From Planctomycetota bacterium (GTDB taxonomy: Bacteria; Planctomycetota; Planctomycetia; Pirellulales; UBA7805): a stretch of 38,073 nt of DNA. Position numbers and translations under genes: made by a program. Below, in pieces: positions 23,439-31,513 of this stretch. Position 1 is the first letter of the stretch; each line of letters begins with the position of its first letter. The stretch lies in assembly GCA_021413705.1 (NCBI GenBank), contig JAIOPX010000219.1:1-38073 (forward strand), written 5' to 3'. The notes beneath the pieces were generated by a model. It saw only the letters and a list, made by a program, of their open reading frames with translations, had not been told where the DNA came from and made no database searches.

Positions 23439-24332
23439 TTACGGTTCGCCGCCATCTGGCTGCGTCCTGTATAGTCCCAGGTCTTGATACAGATCCAACG
23501 TCGCCCGGCCGCCGATCAGGCCGAACAGGTCGCGAATCTGCCGCAGGCCGTCCACGATCTCAAACCCACCTTCGCGTCCGCGGCTCTTGCTTCCCAAGAT
23601 GTAAAAGTTCGGCTCCGCAAGCACTAGCACGGCGGCCGCGCCGGCTTTCATTTCCGCTGCCGAGGGCAACGGACGATCGGTCTGCGGGCAGCGCTCGAAC
23701 CGCAGCGCCGAGATAAAGCGATAGTCCGGGCCACTGGCTGTGCTGCCGGAAGCGTCGATCACAATGTCGGCATCGAAGCTGACTGGAGGCTGGATGTCGG
23801 GGGCAACCCGTTGCGCAGTCACGCGCAGTGGCGGCAGGCGCGGGGCTTCCTCGATATAGTCGCCATCTTCATCCTCTTGAGGGTCTTCGTTGTCTTGCGT
23901 GAGGTCATCATCCGCGTCATTTTTCTCCACGGCTTCCGTCGCGTCTTCCTCCACGTTCTCCGTGCGGCGAACGTCGGTCACTTCGGTTTGTTCGACGACG
24001 TGTCCGTCCAAGAGATCGGTGCGCGACAGCGGTGCCAGATAGTTCTCCACAAACTCGCGCGGCGTCCAGAGCGTGTCGAGATCGGGGAGCGACCAATTCG
24101 GATCCTGGGCCATCAGCGCCCGCAGCCCCAGCGGCGAGCAACACCGCCCCACCGGTCGCCGATGATCTTCGCTGTCATGATCTTCATTGGCATCGTCGAG
24201 CAAGTCAGCCCCGACGAGACCGCGCTCGAACACCTGGACATCGTAACCGAGAAAACGCGCATAGAGCGCCGCCTCAATGCCGACCGAACCGGCTCCGATG
24301 ATGGCGATGGTGGCGGGCGTGTCGAGAGACAT
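23439..24332 (-). CDS. FAD/NAD(P)-binding protein with acidic insert
   Basis: A 297-residue Rossmann-fold protein. IAIIGAGSVGIEAALYARFLGYDVQVFERG at the N terminus (read as IIGAGSVGIEAALYARFLG, then VQVFER) gives a dinucleotide-binding site with GxGxxG at residues 12-17. Downstream, ADIVIDASGST near residue 191 resembles the second FAD-contacting ATG-like strand of flavoprotein oxidoreductases, but no redox CxxC is seen. About residues 125-165 are almost all Asp, Glu, Asn and Gln, a low-complexity insert between the two core halves. Class uncertain: it resembles the pyridine nucleotide-disulfide reductase superfamily, though its substrate cannot be predicted. It is alone on its strand here. 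Confidence 0.78.
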   Translation of the reverse strand: MSLDTPATIAIIGAGSVGIEAALYARFLGYDVQVFERGLVGADLLDDANEDHDSEDHRRPVGRCCSPLGLRALMAQDPNWSLPDLDTLWTPREFVENYLAPLSRTDLLDGHVVEQTEVTDVRRTENVEEDATEAVEKNDADDDLTQDNEDPQEDEDGDYIEEAPRLPPLRVTAQRVAPDIQPPVSFDADIVIDASGSTASGPDYRFISALRFERCPQTDRPLPSAAEMKAGAAAVLVLAEPNFYILGSKSRGREGGFEIVDGLRQIRDLFGLIGGRATLDLYQDLGLYRTQPDGGEP

Positions 24333-24462
24333 GGCGTGCTGGCAATGGAGGGGATTATCACCGTGGACGGGTATAGTCGTGAAACTATATCAGAATGAGC
24401 GACAATGTGAATGTGCCAGGGTAAAATCGAACCAAGGCCTTGACACGGTGTCGCTCATCATT

Positions 24463-24500
24463 GAATTCAGACAATGACAAAGAATTCAGACAATGACAAA
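24463..24500 (+). repeat. Exact 19-bp tandem duplication at a gene start
   Basis: GAATTCAGACAATGACAAA occurs twice back to back (24463-24481 and 24482-24500). Each copy includes an ATG. The first ATG would read 11 codons and stop; the second (24493) opens the membrane protein gene. Confidence 0.95.
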
Positions 24501-25155
24501 TCCCTATGAGTCTCCGGGCTGCTTAGAAGCTCCAGTCGTTTCTCAAGGGTCGCGATCGACCCAGCGATCGGTGTTCGCCGCCGCCTTGATATCTGGACTG
24601 TGTATCTATATTCCCATTCTCGGGATCCGCGGCGCGCTCGTTTGCATGTTTCCAGGAATCGCCAACCGCTCGTTCAAATTGATCGCCAAAGGGATGGGAG
24701 CCGGCTTGGTCGCAGACTTCGCCTTTAACATTGCTTGGATGATGTTGGGGATGATTTGGGAACCTCGTTGGAGTTACAATCGTCTACTCGCAAGCTTGTT
24801 CCCACCTCAGCACATGGTAGTAACCCACTGCGGTTGCATTGTTCCGAATAGCGTTCAATTTGTCCTTGGCTTGGCAGGGTGGTGCGGCGTAATGTTCGCC
24901 ATCTGGTTGTACCTGTGGCCTCAACGCTTTTCGCACGAAGTACGCTTAGTCCTTTTGAGCATAGGAATTTTCGCTGTCGCGGTCAGCGGAGTAATACTCT
25001 GGGTCATCTCCCCAATGGATGATTGGTGGTCTCACGGCGCACAGCCATTCGGTGACATAACATCTGATTGGTACTATGTGATATTGATCGGCGCCATGCC
25101 AGCCTCTTACATAGTTGTTGGCACGGCAATCTACATCGCCAACTCATGGCGGTAA
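24493..25155 (+). CDS. NPYESP membrane protein, unknown function
   Basis: A 220-residue integral membrane protein starting MTNPYESP, an N-terminal motif that I associate with a broad set of small planctomycete membrane proteins (the gene at 29342 has NPFES). After a ~25-residue cytoplasmic leader there are about five membrane helices (roughly 27-50, 66-88, 112-137, 150-175 and 193-215). Cysteine residues cluster in HCGCIVPN near residue 112-119, which may face the periplasm. No catalytic motif. The base composition is more AT-rich than neighbouring genes, a hint of a different origin. The start is within a 19-bp tandem duplication. Confidence 0.8.
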   Translation: MTNPYESPGCLEAPVVSQGSRSTQRSVFAAALISGLCIYIPILGIRGALVCMFPGIANRSFKLIAKGMGAGLVADFAFNIAWMMLGMIWEPRWSYNRLLASLFPPQHMVVTHCGCIVPNSVQFVLGLAGWCGVMFAIWLYLWPQRFSHEVRLVLLSIGIFAVAVSGVILWVISPMDDWWSHGAQPFGDITSDWYYVILIGAMPASYIVVGTAIYIANSWR

Positions 25156-25453
25156 GTGTCCCAAGAAAATCCCTCGGCCAAGTCGCCCCCCAATTTCTCA
25201 TGAACGTCGTCGCCTTGATCGCGAACACCGCTCATTCGCTGCTAAGCCCTTACTAAAGGATGCATTTGTTTTGTTGGTATTGTTGGGATCCTCAAGAGCT
25301 ATCAACTGGGTCGCACCTCGCAAATCCGCTGGTCCCCCTACCATACCCGGCAGCTGATGCACCTTGGGATTCTCCACGGGCAGCGCCGTCTGTTACAATC
25401 AGACCCTTCGGAATGGGGTGTCTGAAGTGTTTGAGTCGCAGCGGAGTACGAGA
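25156..25453. other. Spacer before the hemolysin III gene
   Basis: About 300 bases without a supportable gene. The hemolysin III frame is open from 25364, but the first part lacks similarity to the family and a ribosome site. I see no strong hairpin here. Confidence 0.5.
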
Positions 25454-26122
25454 GTGGAACCCAAGTCGCAGATATCCAACGACGAACTTGCACGGCGAAC
25501 GCTCCACCAGGAGCACGTCAACGCGATCACGCACGGCTGCGGGCTGGTGTTGAGTTTGGTGGCCGCTGCCCTACTGATGCGGGTGGTAGCTGTGCGCGGC
25601 GACGTCTGGCTGCTGCTGGGTAGTGCCATCTATTCCTTCACGCTGGTGGCGGTGTATGCCGCCTCGACGTTGTCGCACTGTATCCAGCGGCCTGAGCCCA
25701 AGCATTTTTTCCGCACCTGGGACCAGGGCTTGATCTTTCTGTTGATCGCCGGCACCTTCACTCCGTTTGCCATGGCCTACCTGCGCAGCGGCTGGTGGTG
25801 GGTGCTGGTCGTGGCTACCTGGGTTTTGGCTCTGGCGGGCTTTATCTCGAAGGTGGTTCGGCGGCATCGTGTGGAGGCCGTTTCGATATTGCCCTATCTC
25901 GTCGTGGGCTGGCTGCCGATTCTAGGACTTGGCCCTGTGATAGCCCAAGCGCCAGCGGGCGCCCTGTACTGGGCCGGAGTGGGAGAGGCGTGTTATATCC
26001 TGGGCATCGTATTTCTGGTCTTGGATCACAAGGCCATCTATCTACACGCCGTGTGGCACTTGCTCGTGATCGCCGGAAGCGGGTTTCAGTTCTTGTGCAT
26101 CTATCGATGCATGGTGGCGTAG
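25454..26122 (+). CDS. Hemolysin III / TrhA family membrane protein
   Basis: A 222-residue seven-helix PAQR-superfamily protein. The start is the GTG at 25454, with GGAG about 8 bases upstream; the frame is open 30 codons further. Conserved PAQR residues are present: H27 in AITHGCG, the SxxSH-type H75 in STLSHC, D90 in WDQGLIFLLIAGTFTPF, and H198 and H202 in LHAVWHLLVIAGS. These resemble the zinc-site residues of adiponectin-receptor-type proteins, for which hydrolase activity has been shown; the bacterial members are linked to membrane homeostasis (TrhA in Bacillus subtilis). True haemolytic activity is not implied. It does not form an operon with the next gene, which is on the other strand. 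Confidence 0.93.
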   Translation: MEPKSQISNDELARRTLHQEHVNAITHGCGLVLSLVAAALLMRVVAVRGDVWLLLGSAIYSFTLVAVYAASTLSHCIQRPEPKHFFRTWDQGLIFLLIAGTFTPFAMAYLRSGWWWVLVVATWVLALAGFISKVVRRHRVEAVSILPYLVVGWLPILGLGPVIAQAPAGALYWAGVGEACYILGIVFLVLDHKAIYLHAVWHLLVIAGSGFQFLCIYRCMVA

Positions 26123-26165
26123 AGAGGTCATTCCCTCGCTTGCGCTTCGGGCTAGTGTGGTGTTG

Positions 26166-28697
26166 TTATCGGCCGAAGCCGCCGCCGAAGCCGCCACCTT
26201 GCTGGCCGCCTCCGCCGCCGAAGCCTCCGCCGCCACCGCCAAACCCACCGCCACCACCGCCGAAGCCGCCTTGCTGGCCGCCACCCATCTGGCCGCCACC
26301 TCCCCCTTGCCCGCCGCCGAAGGCGCCGCCGCCGAAGCCGCCCATGCCGCCGCTGCCGGCAAAATCATAGGTGATCGGCACGACCAGGTCTCCTACGGGA
26401 TAAACCTTGGTCACCATGTGCTCTTGAGCCGCTTCCTTGGTGGTGATGATCAGGATTTCATCCTGGATGGAATAGGTCAGCGTCGGATCAAGACCTCGCA
26501 ACAGCAGTCGCAGGCCGGAGCGGAGCGAAACGCCTTGGACATTGAGCGTCACCAGATTTTCGCCCGTGATGTTGATCGCCTCCAAGGCTGTCTTATCCAG
26601 GGAGATGGTGATGCCGTGCAATTCCTGCAAGTAGCCAATCACTTCGTCGAGCCGAGTCTCGTTGAATTCCATCTTGGTGGTCTTCTTGAGTTGCTCGTTG
26701 ATCTTTCGCTCGGCGGCACTGCTCTGATGCAGATCGACCGAAGCGTACTTGCGCCGCCGAATGGTCAGTTCTTCCCAGACCTCGGCGGAGGGGTAGACGA
26801 TCGGCGGCTCGTCGGGGAACGGCACGAATGATTTTTCCACTTCGAACAGCGTGGCGACAATCGCTTTGCAGCGTTGATCGTAGAGTCGCCGCTGGTCTTC
26901 GTGAGCCCCCTTGAGTTGGGAAAATACGGAAGCCGCACGGACGGTCGGCGAATCGGGCGCCAGCTTTCTGGCTTCAGCGGCCACCTGCTGATCGGCCTCC
27001 ACATAGCGGCCTTCTCTCATCAGCGATTCGAAGCGGTCCATTAATTGCTTGACCCGCTCGTCATCGCGATTGACACGGTCGATCAAGGCTTGCCGCTCGC
27101 GGCGAATGGCCGCGGCTTCTTCCGTCCGGCGCTTCTCCTCGGTGAAGATCACCGCCTGCCGGCCGGCTTCGCGCACCGTGTTCTGCAATTGATCGATCAA
27201 CTGCGCTTTGGCGTCGGCCGAGACATCCTGCGTGCTGCGAACGGTGTCGAGCATCAGGCGCAACTCGTTTTCGACGGAACCCGGGTCGGACCCCATCTGC
27301 TTGCGCGCCTTCCCCAAGGCTTCCTTGACGTCCGCTTGGAGGATCTTGGTGTTCAAGTCGATCCGCTGCTGCACGACGTCGATCTGGTCTCCTTGGCCTT
27401 TGGGGATCTGTGCCAACAGGTCGGAATCGGCCCCTGCCGCGGCGCCGCCGGAAACCCCAGGGGCAACCGGCAAGGGGGGAGCCGCAAGCTGCGGCGCGCC
27501 GGTCTGATTCTTGTGGGCCGCCGCGGCGAGTGTTTGGGCTTCGTTGCTTTCAGGGTCCATCGCCAATGCGCGTTGGGCCATCCGCTCCGCGGCGGGGAAG
27601 TTCTGCATCGCCAAAGCGTTTTGACCCAGACGGATCAGGTTGGTCGCGTTGCTGGTGACCATGCGGCGGGCTTCCAGCAAGCCATCGCTGCCCACGGTCG
27701 GCAACGTAGCTCCACCGTCGATAGCGGCCGTTTTCACCAGCGAAACGAGATAGTTGTTGGTCTCGTCGAGTTTCGAGGTGGGAACCTTCCAGTTGAGCGT
27801 GACCAGTTTGCCGTCGAGTTGGGCGGTCATGGAGATGGCCTCCGTGCCGGCCGGTTTGCCCGTGCCGATGATCACCGTGTCGCGATCCATGCGTAGCGGC
27901 GGCGTCTTCAGCGGATAGACCGTCTTAAACGATTCGGGCCAATTGGACTGTTCAGGCCACAGCACGGCAGCCCGGGCGATGTTGGCCAAACCCTGGCCGG
28001 TTTGTCCGGCATCGCGATCGGCGCCATCGGTGAGCACATGTCCGCCAGTTTGGTTGGCCAGCACAGCCAACAACTCGCCATCGACCTGGGGGCCGAGCGC
28101 ATAACTGGAGACGGCAATCTTTTTGCTCGCCAGTTCGCTGACCAACTTGCCGAAGTCGGCATTGCCCAGCAAGTTCGCGGTGCTCATTCCGTCACCGATG
28201 TAGATCACGGATTGGCGGCTGGTGCTGCCGGGTGCGAAGCTATTGGAAGCGGCGTTGAGTGCTTTGAGCATGTCGGTGGCGCCGAGTGGGACGCGCCGCC
28301 GGAGATTTTCCAGGGCGACACGCATGTCTTCACTGGCGGGGCCGACGAACTGTTGCGTCAGCGGCGTGGCATCGACATCCACGGCCATCAGCTTCACTCC
28401 ATCACTGGGACCGAGCGTGGCGAGCATGGCGCCGAGCGTCTGGATCATTTGCTTGCGGTATTCTCCCCCTTGGCTGGCCGAGGTATCGACCAGCACTAGG
28501 ATCGAAGTATTGCGCGCCGGCGGCGCGGCGATGGGAGGCGTCAGCGCCAGCGCGAAGTAACCTTTGTCGTCCGCCCCTTTACAGGTTTGCAAGCGGGCCG
28601 TGTCGGGGCTCGCGGCAGGCGCGCTTTGTGTCATCCCCCATTGTGACGCTGTAAACAGCGACAATGCTACCGCCACCCAATTGCTGCAACGTGACAT
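26166..28697 (-). CDS. Secreted VWA protein with STN domain and glycine-rich tail
   Basis: An 843-residue exported protein. Signal peptide 1-29 is followed by a von Willebrand A domain (about 63-250) with MIDAS motif DTSAS at 71-75, a threonine-containing GATDMLKAL loop, and GDGMSTANLL. A middle region with helical, tetratricopeptide-like parts (around 355-385: ALAMQNFPAAERMAQRALAM is one) leads to a coiled-coil stretch (about 440-630). A secretin/TonB short N-terminal-like domain lies near 695-770 (LDEVIGYLQELHGITISLD; LRSGLRLLLRGLDPTLTY). The last ~60 residues are a repeated Gly-Gly-Phe/Gln low-complexity tail. The protein combines a cell-surface or periplasmic adhesion-type domain with a secretin-related domain; a role in a secretion or surface assembly is inference. 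A large hairpin lies upstream of its start. Confidence 0.9.
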   Translation of the reverse strand: MSRCSNWVAVALSLFTASQWGMTQSAPAASPDTARLQTCKGADDKGYFALALTPPIAAPPARNTSILVLVDTSASQGGEYRKQMIQTLGAMLATLGPSDGVKLMAVDVDATPLTQQFVGPASEDMRVALENLRRRVPLGATDMLKALNAASNSFAPGSTSRQSVIYIGDGMSTANLLGNADFGKLVSELASKKIAVSSYALGPQVDGELLAVLANQTGGHVLTDGADRDAGQTGQGLANIARAAVLWPEQSNWPESFKTVYPLKTPPLRMDRDTVIIGTGKPAGTEAISMTAQLDGKLVTLNWKVPTSKLDETNNYLVSLVKTAAIDGGATLPTVGSDGLLEARRMVTSNATNLIRLGQNALAMQNFPAAERMAQRALAMDPESNEAQTLAAAAHKNQTGAPQLAAPPLPVAPGVSGGAAAGADSDLLAQIPKGQGDQIDVVQQRIDLNTKILQADVKEALGKARKQMGSDPGSVENELRLMLDTVRSTQDVSADAKAQLIDQLQNTVREAGRQAVIFTEEKRRTEEAAAIRRERQALIDRVNRDDERVKQLMDRFESLMREGRYVEADQQVAAEARKLAPDSPTVRAASVFSQLKGAHEDQRRLYDQRCKAIVATLFEVEKSFVPFPDEPPIVYPSAEVWEELTIRRRKYASVDLHQSSAAERKINEQLKKTTKMEFNETRLDEVIGYLQELHGITISLDKTALEAINITGENLVTLNVQGVSLRSGLRLLLRGLDPTLTYSIQDEILIITTKEAAQEHMVTKVYPVGDLVVPITYDFAGSGGMGGFGGGAFGGGQGGGGGQMGGGQQGGFGGGGGGFGGGGGGFGGGGGQQGGGFGGGFGR

Positions 28698-29341
28698 CGT
28701 AGGAATTCTCCCAAGAGATGAGACGCCCCCGCGTTCTCTGTTCCTTCAACTCGATCGACTCAGACTCTCATGCCCGGATTGGCACTTGCCTCTTGCGCCT
28801 AACTCTGGTGTGACTGCCATGTCAATAAAAAAAGCATCGGCGACTTCTCGCACTTGGCATGACTACGGTCAGCCTAAAGTGAGAGAAGGCGCCGATGCCT
28901 TCTGGCAGGTCAGGAAACGAATAGAAATGTCTTAGATTGGCGGCCGTTTACTCGGCGAAAAATTGATTCTGTTCCTTGGGCTCTCGTGGTGCATCCTGAT
29001 AGCCACGAAAGCTATTATCAGGGTAACTGGTTGCGACCCTGGCGTCAAACTAAATATCGGCAATTTAGCCCGATTTCCCTGCGCGGGGGTACGGGCAAGA
29101 GTTGATTCCAGGGCTAAAGCGAGAAAAGGACGTGTTTCAGCCCTTCCGAGGGATAGGGTTCCCGCTCCTTAACTTGTTTGCAGCCAGCCCGACGTCGCGT
29201 TAAGATAATTTCCCATCGCAGTGGGGGGCCGGCGCCCTGTCGTCCGTCGGGAGTCCTGATGTTCCCCGAGGATTGGGCGTTTTAGATCGGCCAAGTTCCT
29301 TCGCTGGTGCTTTCACTCACTTCAGTTTCGAGGGGTGCATG
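28698..29341. other. Long intergenic region with structured DNA
   Basis: About 640 bases between divergently transcribed genes. It contains the hairpin at 28827-28901, an overlapping pair of stems around 28984-29022 and TTTAGCCC/GGGCTAAA blocks near 29066 and 29113. No protein-coding gene is supportable. Promoters for both flanking genes must lie here but cannot be singled out by eye. Confidence 0.6.
28827..28901 (-). terminator. Terminator-like hairpin with UACG loop and T7 tail
   Basis: The arms around 28832-28854 and 28877-28901 pair with three or four mismatches, and the inner stem is TGAC-TACG-GTCA, giving a C(UACG)G tetraloop, a notably stable type. Reading the minus strand, the hairpin is followed at once by seven T residues (complement of 28827-28833). 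This satisfies the pattern of an intrinsic terminator for transcription going leftward, that is, coming from the spacer or antisense to the gene at 29342. It lies 130 bases upstream of the VWA gene's ATG, in a leader position. Confidence 0.7.
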
Positions 29342-29947
29342 ATGAGTCAGGTCAATCCGTTTGAGTCTCACCAATTGCCGAGCGAGTCGGGTGGCGTCGT
29401 GCAGGCTCAGGTGGTGTATGAGCCGAAGGTGCCGGTGGGCATTTGGAAAGATCGCCGGTTGCTGGTGATGCACAAGCATGCCACGTTGCCCGACATCTGC
29501 GTGAAAAGCAACACGCCATGCCAAGGTCGGCGATTGAAGCGAAACATGTATTGGCATCATCCCGCACTGTTTCTCACCGTATTGCTGGGTGTTCTCGTCT
29601 ATGCCATTCTGGCGGTGGTGATCCGAAAGAACGCGGTGGTTTGGGTGCCGCTGAGCGAGGAGTGGTGGGCCCGTCGTCGGCGAGCGATCGCCATCGGCTG
29701 GGGGCTGGCCCTGTTGGGTTTCGTGGTGGCGATCGGCGGGCCAATCCTGGCGGCGCAAACCAAAACCGATTGGCTGGGGTTCGGAGTTCTGGCGGGGATC
29801 GGATTGATGCTGACAGGGATGATTTATGGAGCGTCCCAAGCGCCGATGGTCTCGCCAAAGCGGATTGATGACGAGTATGTTTGGCTCAAAGGGGTTCATC
29901 CGGCCTATGTGGCTGCGCTGCCTGATTATCCATATGGCCGGCGGTGA
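29342..29947 (+). CDS. NPFES membrane protein, unknown function
   Basis: A 201-residue protein beginning MSQVNPFES, akin to the NPYESP leader of 24493-25155. After a ~70-residue hydrophilic N terminus containing LPDICVKSNTPCQGR (a cysteine pair spaced 7 apart) and a conserved-looking YWHHPAL segment, there are three membrane helices (about 77-95, 119-139 and 145-164). The C terminus carries VHPAYVAALPDYPYG. The ATG at 29342 has GAGGGG about 6 bases upstream; an in-frame ATG lies one codon earlier. Probably a planctomycete membrane family of unknown role. It is convergent with the small-gene operon that ends at 29966. Confidence 0.8.
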   Translation: MSQVNPFESHQLPSESGGVVQAQVVYEPKVPVGIWKDRRLLVMHKHATLPDICVKSNTPCQGRRLKRNMYWHHPALFLTVLLGVLVYAILAVVIRKNAVVWVPLSEEWWARRRRAIAIGWGLALLGFVVAIGGPILAAQTKTDWLGFGVLAGIGLMLTGMIYGASQAPMVSPKRIDDEYVWLKGVHPAYVAALPDYPYGRR

Positions 29948-29965
29948 GCAGCGATTGGGGTGGCA

Positions 29966-30676
29966 CTACAGGCGGGCCGATGTTTCAAACGAGTGCAGCA
30001 CCATGATCTTCTGCCAGATCTTGCGTGCCAGACCGGTGGTCAGGTCTTCGACATCGTTGACGGCGGCCAGGGCGACGTCGTCGTCGAACGCCTGGGCATA
30101 GATGGCCGCCACCTTGCCGGTCAGCGCAAGCATCTCGCTGCAATAGTCGAGATAGCGGTCCAACTCAAAGGCCGTCATTTTTTGTTGCGGCGAACTGGGG
30201 GTGATGATCCACCGCGTGCGGAGTCTCTCGGGATCTTTGGTCAGTTGATGCATGTCGATGATATGAGCCAGCGACCGCAGTTCGTCGATTGCCTTCAGTG
30301 CGCGGCGGCGCTTAATGCGGCGTTCGATGGAAATGACGAAGAACAGCAAACCGCCGACGACAATCGCGGTGCTGGTGCCGGCATCGACCATTTGCACGGC
30401 GTCGGGCAGATTGAAATCGGCCCGCTGGGAGAGAATCCAAAGTAGTACGTAGCCGATGACGATCACCAGCGCCGCCACCAACAGCCAGATGCCGATCCGC
30501 AGCCGCACGATCGGCTGCTTGATCCACAGCGCCCGCTCGCTGGCCTGGCGGCTGATGTCGTGCAGGTGATCGCAGACGCGACCCAGGCCGGAATCTGGAA
30601 AGCGATCGTCGATCCGCTGCTTTAAGCGAGCGACGGTGGCGATGATTTCGTCGGCTTGAAGGGATTCGTAGGACAT
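29966..30676 (-). CDS. Membrane protein of unknown function, last in small-gene operon
   Basis: A 236-residue protein: a cytoplasmic helical N terminus (1-65), two adjacent membrane helices (about 67-87 and 106-124), then a long helical cytoplasmic C terminus (about 125-236). The pattern is like small membrane-tethered coiled-coil proteins. The ATG at 30676 (MSYESLQADE) is preferred because the frame before it has strongly different composition. It starts 13 bases after the upstream gene's stop. No motif recognised, no relatives known to me. Confidence 0.78.
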   Translation of the reverse strand: MSYESLQADEIIATVARLKQRIDDRFPDSGLGRVCDHLHDISRQASERALWIKQPIVRLRIGIWLLVAALVIVIGYVLLWILSQRADFNLPDAVQMVDAGTSTAIVVGGLLFFVISIERRIKRRRALKAIDELRSLAHIIDMHQLTKDPERLRTRWIITPSSPQQKMTAFELDRYLDYCSEMLALTGKVAAIYAQAFDDDVALAAVNDVEDLTTGLARKIWQKIMVLHSFETSARL

Positions 30677-30689
30677 GGGCGGGGGCTGT

Positions 30690-31034
30690 TCATGCCCTGG
30701 GCACAGCGGCGGGTGCATCTGCCTGAAGAGGTCGGCGGCCTTTGCCAAGATTGCTGATGCGCGGTGTAGGTGAAGCGTCTCGGCGGGAGAGTACTTCGCG
30801 TAATTGCATCCGCACGACGAGGTAGAGCATGAGCGGAAGGAACGCACCAAGCAAAAGAGGGGGCGCGAAAAAAATGGTGTACCTGTTAAAGAACACGGCG
30901 ATTCCTGTTGTGAAAAGAGCGATGGTTGCCAAGAGCAGATTGCGCTTGATCTTACTGAGATCCTTCGCCAGAGACGCATTAAGCCTGGCCGCCGCGGCGA
31001 CAGGATCGTAATTTTCAGGAATCCGACGGTCCAT
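30690..31034 (-). CDS. Small membrane protein
   Basis: A 114-residue protein starting at ATG 31034 (MDRRIPENYDP), with AGGA 8 bases upstream. An in-frame ATG at 31043 is a poorer choice because it abuts the Shine-Dalgarno sequence. Two membrane helices (about 31-48 and 52-73) follow a charged N terminus; the C terminus is basic and proline-rich. Its start overlaps the end of the upstream small gene by 20 bases. Unknown family. Confidence 0.72.
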   Translation of the reverse strand: MDRRIPENYDPVAAAARLNASLAKDLSKIKRNLLLATIALFTTGIAVFFNRYTIFFAPPLLLGAFLPLMLYLVVRMQLREVLSRRDASPTPRISNLGKGRRPLQADAPAAVPRA

Positions 31035-31200
31035 GTTCAGCATCCTTTCTGCCTAAAGCAATTTGTCCTCGCAGTTCTTGTCTTGCGCGTCCCTTGGCAA
31101 ACCAGACGGCAAGTTCGATCAGGTCTTTCATTTTCGCGGGCTCAAAACCCGCTCCGCTCAATTTCATGGAGGCAAGAATGTGCCAGTCATCGTCCGTCAT
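31015..31200 (-). CDS. Small 61-residue protein, coupled to upstream ORF
   Basis: Starts at ATG 31200 (MTDDDWHILASMKLSG) and overlaps the stop of the preceding small ORF as ATGA, the classic arrangement for translational coupling. Acidic at the start, helical in the middle (DLIELAVWFAKGRARQELRG). The frame is open further upstream to 31425, but that part overlaps the other ORF out of frame. A frameshift joining the two ORFs into one protein is the alternative. Unknown function. Confidence 0.6.
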   Translation of the reverse strand: MTDDDWHILASMKLSGAGFEPAKMKDLIELAVWFAKGRARQELRGQIALGRKDAEHGPSDS

Positions 31201-31373
31201 ATCGTCCGGAAACAATTCCTCCTGCGCCCAATACGAATTAGCAAACCAAAACGATGCCACCGCCAAGCATCCCAACAGTAGCGCGCGATATAAAACCCCA
31301 ACGGAACGACAATTAAAGTCACGATCCCGGAAAGGATTGCAACGATCCATGCAATGAGTGTGTTGGCGTCCAT
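31197..31373 (-). CDS. Small single-helix membrane protein, first of operon
   Basis: A 58-residue peptide from ATG 31373 (MDANTLIAWIVAILSG) with GGGG 5 bases upstream. The N-terminal half is a membrane helix (about 5-31, AILSGIVTLIVVPLGFYI); the rest is basic and rich in Trp and Arg. The stop TGA overlaps the next ATG by one base step (ATGA). It is not in any long frame but composition, start site and coupling support it. It could also be the N terminus of a frameshifted larger protein. Confidence 0.55.
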   Translation of the reverse strand: MDANTLIAWIVAILSGIVTLIVVPLGFYIARYCWDAWRWHRFGLLIRIGRRRNCFRTI

Positions 31374-31513
31374 GGATGCCCCTGGTAGAAATGAGTGGTG
31401 GAATTATACGATTCGCCTGCCTCATTTGCCAACGCTGAAGTCTTTGAATCGAGGGGTGCTAGCAGATCGACTTTTCCGAAGGCGCACGCGACTTGGGCTG
31501 GAGTTCGTGCCTT

